Source: Monodelphis domestica (lineage: Eukaryota > Chordata > Mammalia > Didelphimorphia > Didelphidae). Taken from it: a stretch of 64,000 nt of DNA. Positions 30,170-39,999 of the stretch are shown in pieces. Location: the NCBI RefSeq assembly GCF_027887165.1, contig NC_077233.1, forward strand, positions 232,863,872 through 232,927,871. Direction: 5' to 3'. Below the pieces are notes generated by a model. The model was given only the letters and a program-made list of their open reading frames with translations, made no database searches and had not been told where the DNA came from. The stretch's first letter is position 1. Each line of letters begins with the position of its first letter. A program made the translations under genes and the position numbers.

Positions 30170-30830
30170 TAACATTAAAAAAAATTAGTTCCAAAATCTT
30201 TCCCTCTCCACTCTCCCCCACCATTGAGATACATGTGATGTTAAGCAAAACATTTTCACATTAGTCATGTTGCCAAAAAAAGGCAAACATTTAAGTGTGA
30301 AAATATGCTTCAATCAGCACTAAGACCATCAATTCTCTCAGGTTTTTTTCTCTCAGCATTTTTCTTACTAGTTCCTTTGGATTTGAGGTTTTGATCAGAG
30401 GAGCTAAGGTCTTTTACTATTAATATATTGCTATTACTGTATACGGTGTTCTGGTTCTGCTCTCTTCACTGCATCATTTCCTACGGGTCTTTCTAAAACA
30501 ATTCCCTTGATCATTTTTTATAGCACGATAGTATTCCATCACAATCATTACAACAGTTTGTTCAATCATTTCCCAATGAACAGGCACCTGCTCAATTTCC
30601 AATTCTTTCCCACAAGAGCTGCTATAAATATTTTCATTCTTTTAAGCCTCTTTTTTCTCTCATCTCTTTGGAATACAGATCTAGTAGTAGATTAAAGGAC
30701 CTACATTTGTAGCCCTTTGGGCATGTTTCTCTAGAAAGGTTGGACTAGTTCATAACTCCACCAACAATGGTTTTAGAGTCCCTATTTTTCCACATTCCCT
30801 TCCAGCATGTCATTTCCTATTTTGTTATCA
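30170..30830 (-). repeat. L1 3' part (ORF2 end and 3' UTR), old
   Basis: Antisense of the L1 end: 'CATTTCCCAATGAACAGGCA', 'GAGCTGCTATAAATATTTTC', 'GGCATGTTTCTCTAGAAAGG', 'AACTCCACCAACAATGGTTT'. About 20% or more diverged by eye. Confidence 0.7.
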
Positions 30831-31009
30831 ATCTCAGAGGCGTGAGGTCCATCCCACTTTTCTTGCCATCCATCAGCAAACTGGTAGTAAAAGAAATTTA
30901 TGAAGACTCCCGTCTTCTCCCCACAAAGTTGCCCAGCTGGGTCTAGAACCTTGGATTCGGAAGCCTCAGACCACAGAAGCAGTAATCTAAAGTACTTTAC
31001 CCAAACGTA

Positions 31010-31317
31010 GCGATGTGTGTCAGCCTCCTAGGCAGTCTAAACGGCAAGTCGACATTGCTATGGCCTGCCTCTCGGCCAATAGGAACCCTGGCTTGCTGAG
31101 CCCAGCCCCGTGACTATGACCAATGAGGCTGGGACTTCTTCCGAAAAAGGCGAAAGTTTTTTCTTAATGGGAATCATGTCCCAGACAAAGCGCTGAGGGA
31201 AAAGGGTTGTGTCATAATAGTGCGCCGCGGGACGTCACTCAAGTGGCGTCATCGTAGTGCGCTGAGAGCTCTTTAAACAAGCTCTCAGTGGCGGGTCGGC
31301 GAGGGGTCAGGACAGAA
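31010..31317 (+). promoter_or_regulatory. COQ7: COQ7 promoter, CpG-rich, with CCAAT and CRE-like sites
   Basis: This short stretch is the only CpG-dense region of the window. It has two CCAAT boxes (31076-31080 and 31120-31124, 44 bp apart, NF-Y type), a CRE/ATF-like GACGTCAC (31231-31238) and a second GCGTCAT (about 31246-31252). No TATA box is clear; the TTTAAA at about 31272 is a weak candidate. This is a housekeeping-type promoter, as expected for a mitochondrial enzyme. The start of transcription is probably near 31250-31300. Confidence 0.7.
31262..31288 (+). promoter_or_regulatory. Perfect 9-bp inverted repeat upstream of the COQ7 start codon
   Basis: CTGAGAGCT (31262-31270) and AGCTCTCAG (31280-31288) are exact reverse complements around a 9-nt spacer CTTTAAACA. 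It ends 29 nt before the COQ7 ATG, so it sits in the core promoter or, if transcribed, forms a 5' UTR hairpin. Confidence 0.6.
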
Positions 31318-31405
31318 ATGGGATACGCTGGGTCTGTTGCGGTGGCTGCGGCTTCGGCTTCTTCGCTTTGGAGACTGTGTTCTGGAGCTCAGAGGTTCCC
31401 CTTCG
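31318..31405 (+). CDS. COQ7: COQ7 exon 1 (mitochondrial targeting sequence)
   Basis: Starts [20 protein letters not shown] and runs to QRFPF, then one base of a split Gly codon. Donor GT at 31406-31407, directly followed by a TG dinucleotide run in the intron. The presequence is diverged from placental COQ7, as is usual for targeting peptides. Confidence 0.92.
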
Positions 31406-34400
31406 GTAAAGAGGGAGGAGTGTGTGTGTGTGTGTGTGTGTCTGTCTGTCTCCGAAGGACTATCTAATACAACCTCGTGGAAATATGTGCTATTGTATTA
31501 TCCTCATTTTACTGAGGAGGAAACTAAGGGTCAGAGAGAGTGACTGCGCAGGATCATACCTAGTGGTTTTTTTTTCTTTTTTAACCTTTACCTTCCGTCT
31601 TAGAATCAATTATGTATTGGTTATGTATTGGTTCTAAGGCAGAAAAGCAGTAAAGACTAGGCAGTGGAGGTTTAGTGACTTGCCCAGGCTCACATAACTA
31701 AGAAGTCCTGACTCCAGGAATGGTTTTCAATCCAATGAGCCATCTAGATACTCCCCCCTCCCCCCAACCCCCACACTAGTGTCTCTTAAGGCAAGATTCA
31801 GGCCTTTGTGACTCCAACCCAGTGCTCAGTAATCTGGACTGTCTGGCTGCCCTTACTATTTTTTATTCACATATAGGCACACTTTGACAAAGATATTGAT
31901 TAAAAGGAAAAAATGGGGTTAGTAACTGGACTTGTTATTTAATTGGTGCGGGAAATTCTCAAGTAAGAAAGCTTTTTACCAGTGCAGTTCAGTATCTTCT
32001 TTGCAAGTTAATAGAGCGGTCTAGAACAGGATACTTATGTTTGCAACTGATTTATTTAGAGAGAGAGAAAGAGACCAGGGCAATACAAAACAGGGTGATA
32101 GAAATATAGAAATAAGCATGTACATAAGAATCCAACAATCACAGTTACAATTTCAATATATATCACCAAATCAGGAAGCACCAACATCTGGATTTTCATG
32201 CTGGGGAGTCCCATTTGGTAGGGCCCCTGGCAGAACTTTTTCTCCACGAGTGAGACTCCAGTGAGCCAGTAGAAGGGGTTAACTTATATGATCCCAGAAC
32301 AAAGACTGAAGCCAAGCCTTTGACCTTTCAACTGAAGTCAGCACTACACTTGTACCCCTTGAAACTGGTCTAGTAGCAAAACATCCATGCTTTCTAGGCA
32401 TAACATTCATGTTTTCCAGACATACATAGACAATATAGGCTTCTTCTGTCCCTCCCAGGAATATAGCCAGTTATTCCAAGGATAATCACCAAATAACTCA
32501 TACTCAATTCCTTTTTCCACTAGGAAAAAGGACAATGTCTCGAGGGAAGATTGGGTAGGTCACTTTGAGGCCTATTCACAGGGAACTTGGAAGATAATTA
32601 TATTTCATTAACCTTTCCAGCTGTAGAGCACTGACAAGTTCAAGTGACTTCCTGAAGGATTATGTTGCCAATATGTGTTAGTGGAGAGACTTGAACTCAG
32701 GTGTTCTTGGCTCTAATGCCAGCTCTAGCCACTAGATATGTAGCTTCATAAAGAAAAAAGAAAAAATGCTTATAAATATTAGACCAGCAAGTTATGGGTG
32801 CCTGTGTGCTTGTGAAATGGCTCCTCTCCATCAGAAATAAGACATCTGGAAACATTATGTACATAGCACTGTACTAGATATTTTAAGGGGTACAAAAGAA
32901 GCCTAAAAAGCATATGTGCCTATAAGAACTTTACAACCATTTAGAAAGTTAAGAAAGTTTATAGTATCATCCAAAAGCTGAGTTTACATGAATACTAGAT
33001 AATAGATAATTTTTTATTAAACCCTTACCTTCTGTCTTGGAGTCAATACTGTGTATTGGCTCCAAGGCAGAAGAGTGGTAAGGGCTAGGTAATGGGGGTC
33101 AAGTGACTTGCCCAGGGTCACACAGCTGGGAAGTGTCTGAGGCTAGATTTGAACCTCGGACCTCCCGTCTGTAGGCCTAGCTCTCAATCCACTGAGCTAC
33201 CCAGCTTCCCCCTAGATAATAGATAATTTCAGTTCAAGCATTGTTTCAATTATTTGCAGGGTATTCTGTTACATCCTGTATATGGATATGATATAAAGAC
33301 CAAAAAATATTACTATACCACATTGGTAAGAAATAATTAAAACTTGGCTCACAATAGTGACTCAAAGATAGGAAAATGCAGAGTATGTTGTTTTAAGTCA
33401 TTTCTGATTCTTTGTGACATCATTTGAGGTTTTCTTGGCAAAGATATTGGAGTGATTTGCCATTTCTTTGTCCAGCTCAATTTACAGATGAGGATCTTGA
33501 GACAAACTGGGTGAAGTGACTTACCCAGGGTCACACAGCCTAGGAAGTGTCAGAGGGGCAGATTTGAATTCAGGAAGACTCATTTTTCTGAATCCAGGCA
33601 TAGCCCTCTATTCACTGTGTCACTTAGCTGCCCATTTTGTGTGTAAACATATGTTTTTTGTATATAAACATGTTTTTGCTTACATGCACACACATATAAA
33701 GATGTATTCATTCCTATATGTTCGTTTATATTTGTTCAGTTTAAACAGTCTTGAAGTTAGTGTGAAATAATGCCAGAAAGGAAAGGTGATACCAGATTGT
33801 GGAGAAACTTGAATACCAGAATAAGGAATTTGAACCTTATTTAAGGGAGGCAATAAGACTTTTGAAGAATTCTCAGTAAATGAAATGATATGCTGAATAC
33901 TTTGTAAGTTGAATGATCAAATTTGGAGATGAAGGAGGTAAATCTAGCCATAGAGTGGGGTAGATTGGAAAAGACAGAAAGTGGCAATGATAAAGCCTCT
34001 TTGGAAACAATAGCCCTTGCAGATTATAATGAGAACCCTTAAGAAGGGATAATAAAGAGATGCCAATAGATTTGAGAGAAATTGAATAGAAAACCAAATA
34101 TAAATAACTCTAAAGTGAAGCCTTAACTCTTACCTGGTTGATATAGGAAAAGTAAAACAATTAGCTGTACTGTAACTTCACAGTCTCACAAAGCACAACT
34201 TGTTTTATAGGTTATGTGAGAAGTGCCAGCATCAGATTTTATAGTACAGGAATGACCTATGAAAATATCAACCATGCCACGATAGATCGTATCATCCGTG
34301 TAGATCATGCTGGAGAATATGGAGCAAACCGTATATATGCTGGACAAATGGCTGTCCTAGGTAGAACAAGCGTAGGACCACTTATCCAGGTCAGTATATA

Positions 34401-37400
34401 TGATTCTTTGCCCCTTATACTTTGTTCCACTCAAGAACTTCTTTAATTATAAGTAAATATATCATAGTTGTATTCTATAGGTAATGTCAGTTCTTAATTG
34501 TTTTCATTGCTCTCATTAATTAGTATTTGAGGAACAGAATAAACAGTTCATAAAAGAGAGGGGGGAACTAAAAAGGTGAAAATTCTTTAAAGTTTTTGTC
34601 CCTTTTAGTTTAAATATGTTGGCTTACACATACTTTACATTTGATTTTATGATAAAATCATTGTAAAATCTAGTCACTAATGAAGTGAGTCCAAGTTGAA
34701 AGTAAAAAGTGACAAGCAGTTTTTAGCTTTGCCTTTATTGAGATTTTTGTGAGAAGTATGGGATTCTTTATTTTTTACCTTTTGGCAGCTTGCAAATGAC
34801 TATTCTGATCTTTCAGATTTTAAATAAGCAACATAAGTCTCATTTCTTTGTATTCCCTTCTGTACAGATCTTCTATAAACTTTTTTTCTTTTAAAATCTT
34901 TACCTTCTGTCTTAGAATCAGTGCTGTGTGTTGGTTCCAAGGCAGAAAAGCGGTAAAGGCCAGGCACTGGAGGTTAAGTGACTTGCCCAGGATCGCATAG
35001 CTAGGAAGCGTCTGAGACTAGATTTGGACCAGACCTTCCTGTCTCTAGGCCTGGCTGTCAATCCATTGAGTCACTTAGCTGCTTCCCTTTTTATAAACAG
35101 TGGTATTTCCAAAAAAGCTACAAGATATAGTAAGCTAATTTGGAAATAAACTAAATCTGTACTTGATTGTACATTAGAGTCTCTTTATTTCTAACCTGAA
35201 TCTCTTTTTAAGGTGATAGTTTCTCTTTAAAAGTCAATGATTTGGGCTGGAAAGTGGCAAAAATTAAATGTAAAGCATACATAACAGCAGAGAGGATAGA
35301 AAAGACTTTTCCCCACATTTCTACTTTGACTTCCTTTTCCTAGTTTGGATCAAGAAATTTCAGTTCTCTTAACACACAGTATGATTCTTGTTAGATGTGT
35401 CTATGGGATGCTTAGATTTCTTATTAATATATTTCTTTTACAGAAAATGTGGGATCAAGAAAAGGACCACTTGAAAAAGTTTAATGAGTTGATGATTACT
35501 TTTAGAGTCCGACCAACTATCCTGATGCCTTTATGGAATATAATGGGATTTGTATTGGGTGAGTATCGATTTAAGTGAACTTATTTTACCTAAAGGAGGC
35601 TAAGAATGGAATATGACTTATACTTTGGACAATTTCAGGTGCTGGAACAGCCATGCTTGGGAAGGAAGGGGCAATGGCCTGCACTGTGGCTGTGGAAGAG
35701 TCAATAGCGCATCATTATAACAATCAGATTAGGACATTAATGGAAGAGGATCCAGAAAAGTATGAAGAACTTCTTCAGGTGCTTAGCTTTGTTTTGGAAT
35801 TTGGCTGATTTAGAAAAGGGTATGTGTAAAAATCGGCATTTATTAAAAAATAATTTTGAAGGTATCTTAGAAATCACTGAATCTTTATTTTAGGAATAGG
35901 AATAGGAAACTGAAGTGTAGATAATAAGTGACTTGCTGAAGGTGCCACTAGTAGTGACAGCTAAATAGTCCCAAATTCTTTCTACTATATCACTATTGGT
36001 AGGTTCTGAACAAATGCCTTTAGCATGAACCAACATGAAACAAAAGAATGAATTATCTTTTAGTCAATTTTCAAACAAAATATATAGATGTCATGTTCTG
36101 TATGTATGTTTAGTATCCGCTATGGTATCAGTTTTAAAAAATATTTTTACTTTTATATCTTTATTTCTCTATTTTTTGGAGATATCTATTTTTATATGAT
36201 CTGCTTTTTTTTTTAAACCCTTAACTTCTGTCTTGGAGTCAATATTGTGTATTGGCTCCAAGGCAGAAGAGTGGTAAGGGCTAGGCAACGGGGGCCTAGT
36301 CACTTGCCCAGGGTCACACAGCTGGGAAGTGTCTGAGGCCAGATTTGAACCTAGGACCTCCCGTCTCTAGGACTGGCTCTCAATCCACTGAGTTACCTAG
36401 CTGCCCCCTATGATCTGCTTCTTGAAGCTGATTTAGCTTCAAGGTAAAAAGTGCCCAAGTGTTTGTAAAGGAGGTAACTTTTTTCTGTCTTACTTGTGGG
36501 TAAATTTTTATCATATAAATCAGTCTTTGGCCCTTGCTTAATCCAATATACAAAGTATATAATCATAAAAGTAAAGACATTCAGGAACTACCACTTATCC
36601 TTGAATATAAATTGTTCCAAGAGAACTAAAAAGAAATTATACTGATGGTTAGCAGTATCACATAAGATCATGTATGGGTGCTTTGTGAACCAAAAAGTCC
36701 CACATAAAAATGAGATATTGTAATAATTCTCAGATTTACATAGTGCTACTTTGTAGTGTTTTTACAAAACAGTTTCCTTAAAACAGTTCTGGAAGGTTAT
36801 TGAATGGTATTAGTATGTCCATTTTACAGATAAGGAAATAATCTCAGAGATTAAGTATTTGTCCCAAAGTCATGCCAGTTGACTCAGGAGCAGAACTAGT
36901 ATCTAATCCCAATCTGGAATCTAGTGTTCTTTCTGAGATTCCAGGCTCTCTGAAGACATGATTTGTATTTTCTGTTCCATAAAATGTTATTACGGATTTG
37001 CTATTATTTTTATTTAATCAGATAATTAAAAAAATTCGGGATGAGGAACTGGAACACCATGACACAGGACTTGACCATGATGCAGAATTGGTAGGTACTT
37101 GTCATTTACACTTTGCTGTTGGTGCTTTGGCCACTGTTATTTGAAAATTAAAGTGGTTGCCAGAGAAAATGGACTTAAGGAGAAAAATTATGATATAGTA
37201 CCCATGTGAAATAGCTCAGTTGATTATTCAGTTGGGAGTCCTGTTTTTGTTCTCTTGATGTTAATTCTTCCTAGTGACCTTTCTTCCCCCGAGTATAAGA
37301 AACCAGCATTTCTTGTTATTTTTTAAAGTTCTTATGGAAAGAAAGTGAATTATTTCTCACCTGCTAGTTTAGTCTATATTCTTGAGTATGGAAATTTATC

Positions 37401-37528
37401 TGGTAATTTCATCAAATTGCTAATAAAATCAGTCCTGTATTTCTTTTTAGGCACCAGCATACATCATCTTGAAGAATGCTATTCAGGTTGGATGCAAAGC
37501 TGCAATATATTTATCAGAACGAATTTAA
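31318..37528 (+). CDS. COQ7: COQ7, 5-demethoxyubiquinone hydroxylase, mitochondrial (complete)
   Basis: Six coding exons: 31318-31405, 34211-34389, 35444-35558, 35639-35778, 37022-37090, 37451-37528; all GT-AG with agreeing phases. They give 669 nt and 222 residues, close to human (217). The enzyme hydroxylates 5-demethoxyubiquinol in the penultimate step of ubiquinone synthesis, on the matrix side of the inner membrane within the CoQ complex with COQ9. It has two ferritin-like repeats. The di-iron ligands expected from the family are all present: E65, E95-x-x-H98, E147, E183-x-x-H186. Residues 1-40 are rich in Ala, Ser and Arg with no acidic residue until E47, which fits a mitochondrial presequence. 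The start ATG has G at -3 and G at +4; M44 is a possible internal start but would lose the presequence. The C-terminus ends SERI. I see no defect. Confidence 0.97.
31418..31450 (+). repeat. TG microsatellite at the start of COQ7 intron 1
   Basis: (TG)n then (TCTG)n within 15-45 nt of the exon 1 donor. Confidence 0.9.
31486..31860 (-). repeat. MIR-type element, split by a SINE
   Basis: 'TCCTCATTTTACTGAGGAGG' up to about 31566 and again 31785-31860; the SINE 31567-31757 lies inside. In COQ7 intron 1. Confidence 0.55.
31567..31757 (-). repeat. tRNA-derived marsupial SINE, older
   Basis: Antisense; contains a small internal duplication 'TTATGTATTGG' twice (31609-31631). Confidence 0.85.
31975..32625 (-). 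mobile_element. Possible retroviral LTR (fossil), ends uncertain
   Basis: In COQ7 intron 1. Read on the - strand a C/T-rich stretch and AAATAAATCAG (about 32055) are followed by a U5-like part. No flanking duplication found. Confidence 0.35.
32636..32747 (-). repeat. MIR-type element
   Basis: 'CAAGTGACTTCCTGAAGGAT' and 'GACTTGAACTCAGGTGTTCT'. Confidence 0.6.
33013..33211 (-). repeat. tRNA-derived marsupial SINE, young, with perfect target duplication
   Basis: Antisense copy in COQ7 intron 1, flanked by the 18-bp repeat CTAGATAATAGATAATTT (32995-33012 and 33212-33229), perfect. Confidence 0.96.
33395..33633 (-). repeat. Marsupial SINE, second family (CORE-type)
   Basis: 'TTTTCTTGGCAAAGATATTG', 'GTCACACAGCCTAGGAAGTG', 'GCATAGCCCTCTATTCACTG'. 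Confidence 0.85.
33775..34080 (-). repeat. Ancient LINE (L2-like) fragment
   Basis: Layout like 56755-57115: 'GGAGGCAATAAGACTTTTG', 'GTAAATCTAGCCATAGAGTG'. Weak match by eye. Confidence 0.35.
34211..34389 (+). CDS. COQ7: COQ7 exon 2
   Basis: Acceptor AG 34209-34210, donor GT 34390-34391. Encodes [20 protein letters not shown] and on through [20 protein letters not shown] to GPLIQ. It carries the first iron ligand E65 in the invariant DHAGEYGA motif. Confidence 0.97.
34390..34878. other. COQ7 intron 2, unique
   Basis: No repeat or gene recognised. Confidence 0.5.
34879..35088 (-). repeat. tRNA-derived marsupial SINE, older
   Basis: Antisense full-length copy in COQ7 intron 2. Confidence 0.9.
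35444..35558 (+). CDS. COQ7: COQ7 exon 3
   Basis: Acceptor AG 35442-35443, donor GT 35559-35560. Encodes [20 protein letters not shown] then [19 protein letters not shown]. Contains the first E-x-x-H (E95, H98). Confidence 0.97.
35639..35778 (+). CDS. COQ7: COQ7 exon 4
   Basis: Acceptor AG 35637-35638, donor GT 35779-35780; the intron before it is only 80 nt. Encodes [20 protein letters not shown] and [20 protein letters not shown], ending ELLQ. Iron ligand E147 lies in the VAVEE motif. Confidence 0.97.
35885..35995 (-). repeat. MIR-type remnant
   Basis: 'GAATAGGAAACTGAAGTGTA', 'AAGTGACTTGCTGAAGGTGC'. In COQ7 intron 4. Confidence 0.5.
36207..36408 (-). repeat. tRNA-derived marsupial SINE, young, with target duplication
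   Basis: Antisense copy in COQ7 intron 4, flanked by TATGATCTGCTT (36195-36206 and 36409-36420). Confidence 0.95.
36735..36955 (-). repeat. CORE-SINE
   Basis: Antisense: 'GTCCATTTTACAGATAAGGA', 'AGTATTTGTCCCAAAGTCAT', 'CAGGAGCAGAACTAG'. Confidence 0.65.
37022..37090 (+). CDS. COQ7: COQ7 exon 5
   Basis: Acceptor AG 37020-37021, donor GT 37091-37092. 23 codons: [20 protein letters not shown] then AEL. Contains the second E-x-x-H (E183, H186). Confidence 0.97.
37451..37528 (+). CDS. COQ7: COQ7 exon 6, coding part
   Basis: Acceptor AG 37449-37450 after TTCTTTTT. Encodes [20 protein letters not shown] then LSERI and TAA (37526-37528). Followed by a short 3' UTR. Confidence 0.96.
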   Translation, partial: APAYIILKNAIQVGCKAAIYLSERI

Positions 37529-37645
37529 AATAAATCTTTATGACACTGTATAAAAGATTGTACTAACTGAAGGAATCATTTGCACATGTGAACTTTATAC
37601 TTATTGTGTGAATTTTGTTAATAAATTAAATAATTCAACTTCTAA
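37529..37645 (+). other. COQ7: COQ7 3' UTR with polyadenylation signals
   Basis: AATAAA occurs right after the stop (37529-37534) and again at 37620-37625; the second is the likelier used signal, giving a 3' UTR of about 110-120 nt. Confidence 0.65.
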
Positions 37646-38648
37646 AAAAATCTTTGGTTTTTCTATATACAACCTTCATGTCACAAATGTGTTTTGGACA
37701 TTACAACAGAGTTATTCCTACTTTGGTCTCATCTTTAAATATTAGATATGGATGGCCACCAAACTAACAAATATTTAAAAGAACAGAATAAGGATTCCTT
37801 GATATTGTAAGTTAGAGGAATTTTAAAACGTGCTGTTTTAGTACTGATGTATCAAGATTATTTTTCTCAACATTAAATTCTGCCAAATAAAACAGAATGA
37901 AGAATGGAAGATACTCTTTTTTTAGACTTCTTTAAGTAACTTAGGTTTTGATTTTGTAAAATTATCTTTTGGAAAGTTTCTTAATTCCATTTAGAGAAAT
38001 TAATCTAAAATGAACATTTTTATGTGATCATTTTTATGACATATCATAATGTGATTGAGTGATGTGAGCATCTTAGGATTCATGACATCAACTGGCAAAA
38101 TTCTTGAGGACAGTTACTATGTCTTTGACAGGTAGCACACAGCATAGTATCTTCCATATAGACATATGATACTGTATTGATTTAAAAGACTAAAATTTAA
38201 TTGTGATTAAACTTTGAGTAGTAACCACTGCAGTGGATTTGGATTTGTTCTAAAATATGCCCTACCCAAATCTATGCTGAAAGTCCTTACATATGTCTAG
38301 GTTCCTGAATACATGAATCCTATAGTTTAGAACACCCCTGAAAAGCAACCATTCAGCCTCCTAAATGTAGATGTTCAGATGATTTGCCCCTGAAATGCAG
38401 CCTCCAAATAACTGTCTAAGTATCTGTCAAAAAAATCGTATCAGAAAATACATGTCTTTAGCTGTTGGAGAAATATTTTAGATGAGATTTGGAGTGTAGG
38501 AAGGGTTGGACCTCTGAGGTTCTATCCAGGCCTATAATTTTACATCTGCTTTTGTGCTTCTAGACATAAAGCTTTAGGGATTTAAGGCATCTAGAAAGAA
38601 GAATTTTGGAAGCCCAAGAATGGTATGGTAGCCCCTCTACCTTTTGGC
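37646..38648. other. Intergenic DNA downstream of COQ7
   Basis: About 1 kb without SINEs; no open frame of note. 38085-38165 resembles an L2 3' end ('CTTGAGGACAGTTACTATGT', 'GCACACAGCATAGTATCTTC'). Confidence 0.45.
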
Positions 38649-39584
38649 TGTAAACCTTAAAATTTCTTAGACTTATAAATGTTGGAAATTTCACCATTGG
38701 GAAATTTCATACTTGGAAAATTTCTTAGTGATAGTGTATTGGAATGTGAACCCCATTGGCATGGGAGGTTCCTTCTCCTCCCTTCTTAAGATTACTTTAG
38801 GACAGAAACCTTTTGCTGAACAATGGAAAGGGCTTTGACCTTTGCTTAAGCACAGAACAGGAATTTCTTTGAGTCATGATTGATTTTAGAATTGATACAA
38901 TAGAGATACTTGGAATGACAGAATCAGGTCTTGGAAAATACAATTTCCACCCCACTCAGTCCTAACAGGATTTGGGAAGGGCTGCAGCATAGATCAAAAT
39001 TTAATTATTTGAGAATATGACCTCCAACAGACATGTGCAAAGCCACAGACCTCTGGGCGGTCCTGGGTTAAGCTAGAGCCACCATTGGCACAGGGAAATT
39101 GATGGACAGTGATTGGTAGATGTGAGAACTGAGGGGAGGGAACTTGGATGGTTTCCTTAAAGATAGAGGGGTCTGAGGACTGAGGGGGTGGTTGGAGAGT
39201 TTTGGCTCTGAGTGGTTGGAGAGGTGCTCTGAGAAGCTTGCTTGGAAGGAAGCTGAAGGTGGGGGCCTCTGAGACTGTTTCTCCATTTTGGTCACGTGAG
39301 TAATAGGGACTGATCACTTTTCTTTGCCTCAGCTATCTAAGGGCTTGGGCCCTTTGGCCCAGCCTAAACAGAAGGGGTATTTAAGCCCTATTCCCTTCTC
39401 TCCCCTTTCTCTCTCCCTCTCTCTCTCTATCTCTAATTCCTTTCTTCCTCCTTCCTTCCTGTAATTAAACTCTATAAAAGGTTGACGGCTGACTTGAGTT
39501 TTCATTTAGGAATTACATAGCTGAATTCCTTGGCAACCTTAAATTAATATATATCAGTCTTTTAAAAGTGATTTCCTTGTCACA
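38649..39584 (+). mobile_element. Solo LTR (fossil), same family as 22244-23316
   Basis: 936 bp, TGTAAACC...TTGTCACA, flanked by TGGC (38645-38648 and 39585-39588). GGTATTTAAGCCC near 39376 is a TATA-like box, then a CT-rich R region and ATTAAA-type signal near 39465. 4-bp duplication: gamma-type ERV. Divergence from its sister copy suggests an old insertion. Confidence 0.85.
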
Positions 39585-39654
39585 TGGCTAACAGTGGAAG
39601 CATTCTTTTTAAATGAATCATCATCTAAACATAGGACATCAAAATTCTACTAAT

Positions 39655-39905
39655 TTTGGAAAAGCATTGAAAGACTTGAAGTAATAGAGTGAGACAAGCA
39701 GAACCAAGAGAACATTACATACAGCAACAAATATTGTTTGAAGAATAACTTGTATATGTTCAGCATCAGAGAAAGAACTGATAAACAGAAACAAGTTTTA
39801 TATGCACATGTTTTTGTCATGATGCCTTCGCAAATTTGGGGAAAGGAGGGAGGGAGATACCTGGGAATTTTAATGTAAAAAACAAATAAATTTAAAATAA
39901 AAAAA
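39655..39905 (+). repeat. L1 3' end, old
   Basis: 'GAAAGACTTGAAGTAATAGA', 'GCAGAACCAAGAGAACATTA', 'AGAGAAAGAACTGATAAACA' and an A-rich tail; sense. Confidence 0.7.
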
Positions 39906-39999
39906 TAAGTAGACTAAAAATGCCCTAACTGAGCTTAATTAAGCTCAGTTCATTCAGTTAATTAATTAATTTTATTTCATAAAAATCAGTTTGAGGGGA

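Noticed and set aside
31160-31180. Upstream ATGs before COQ7 (31158-31180 region) as alternative starts
   Set aside because: They lie in the promoter, upstream of the likely transcription start, and do not connect in frame with exon 1.
38994-39317. Two Pro/Ser-rich - strand open frames
   Set aside because: They are antisense to a solo LTR and overlap in different frames; no recognisable product.
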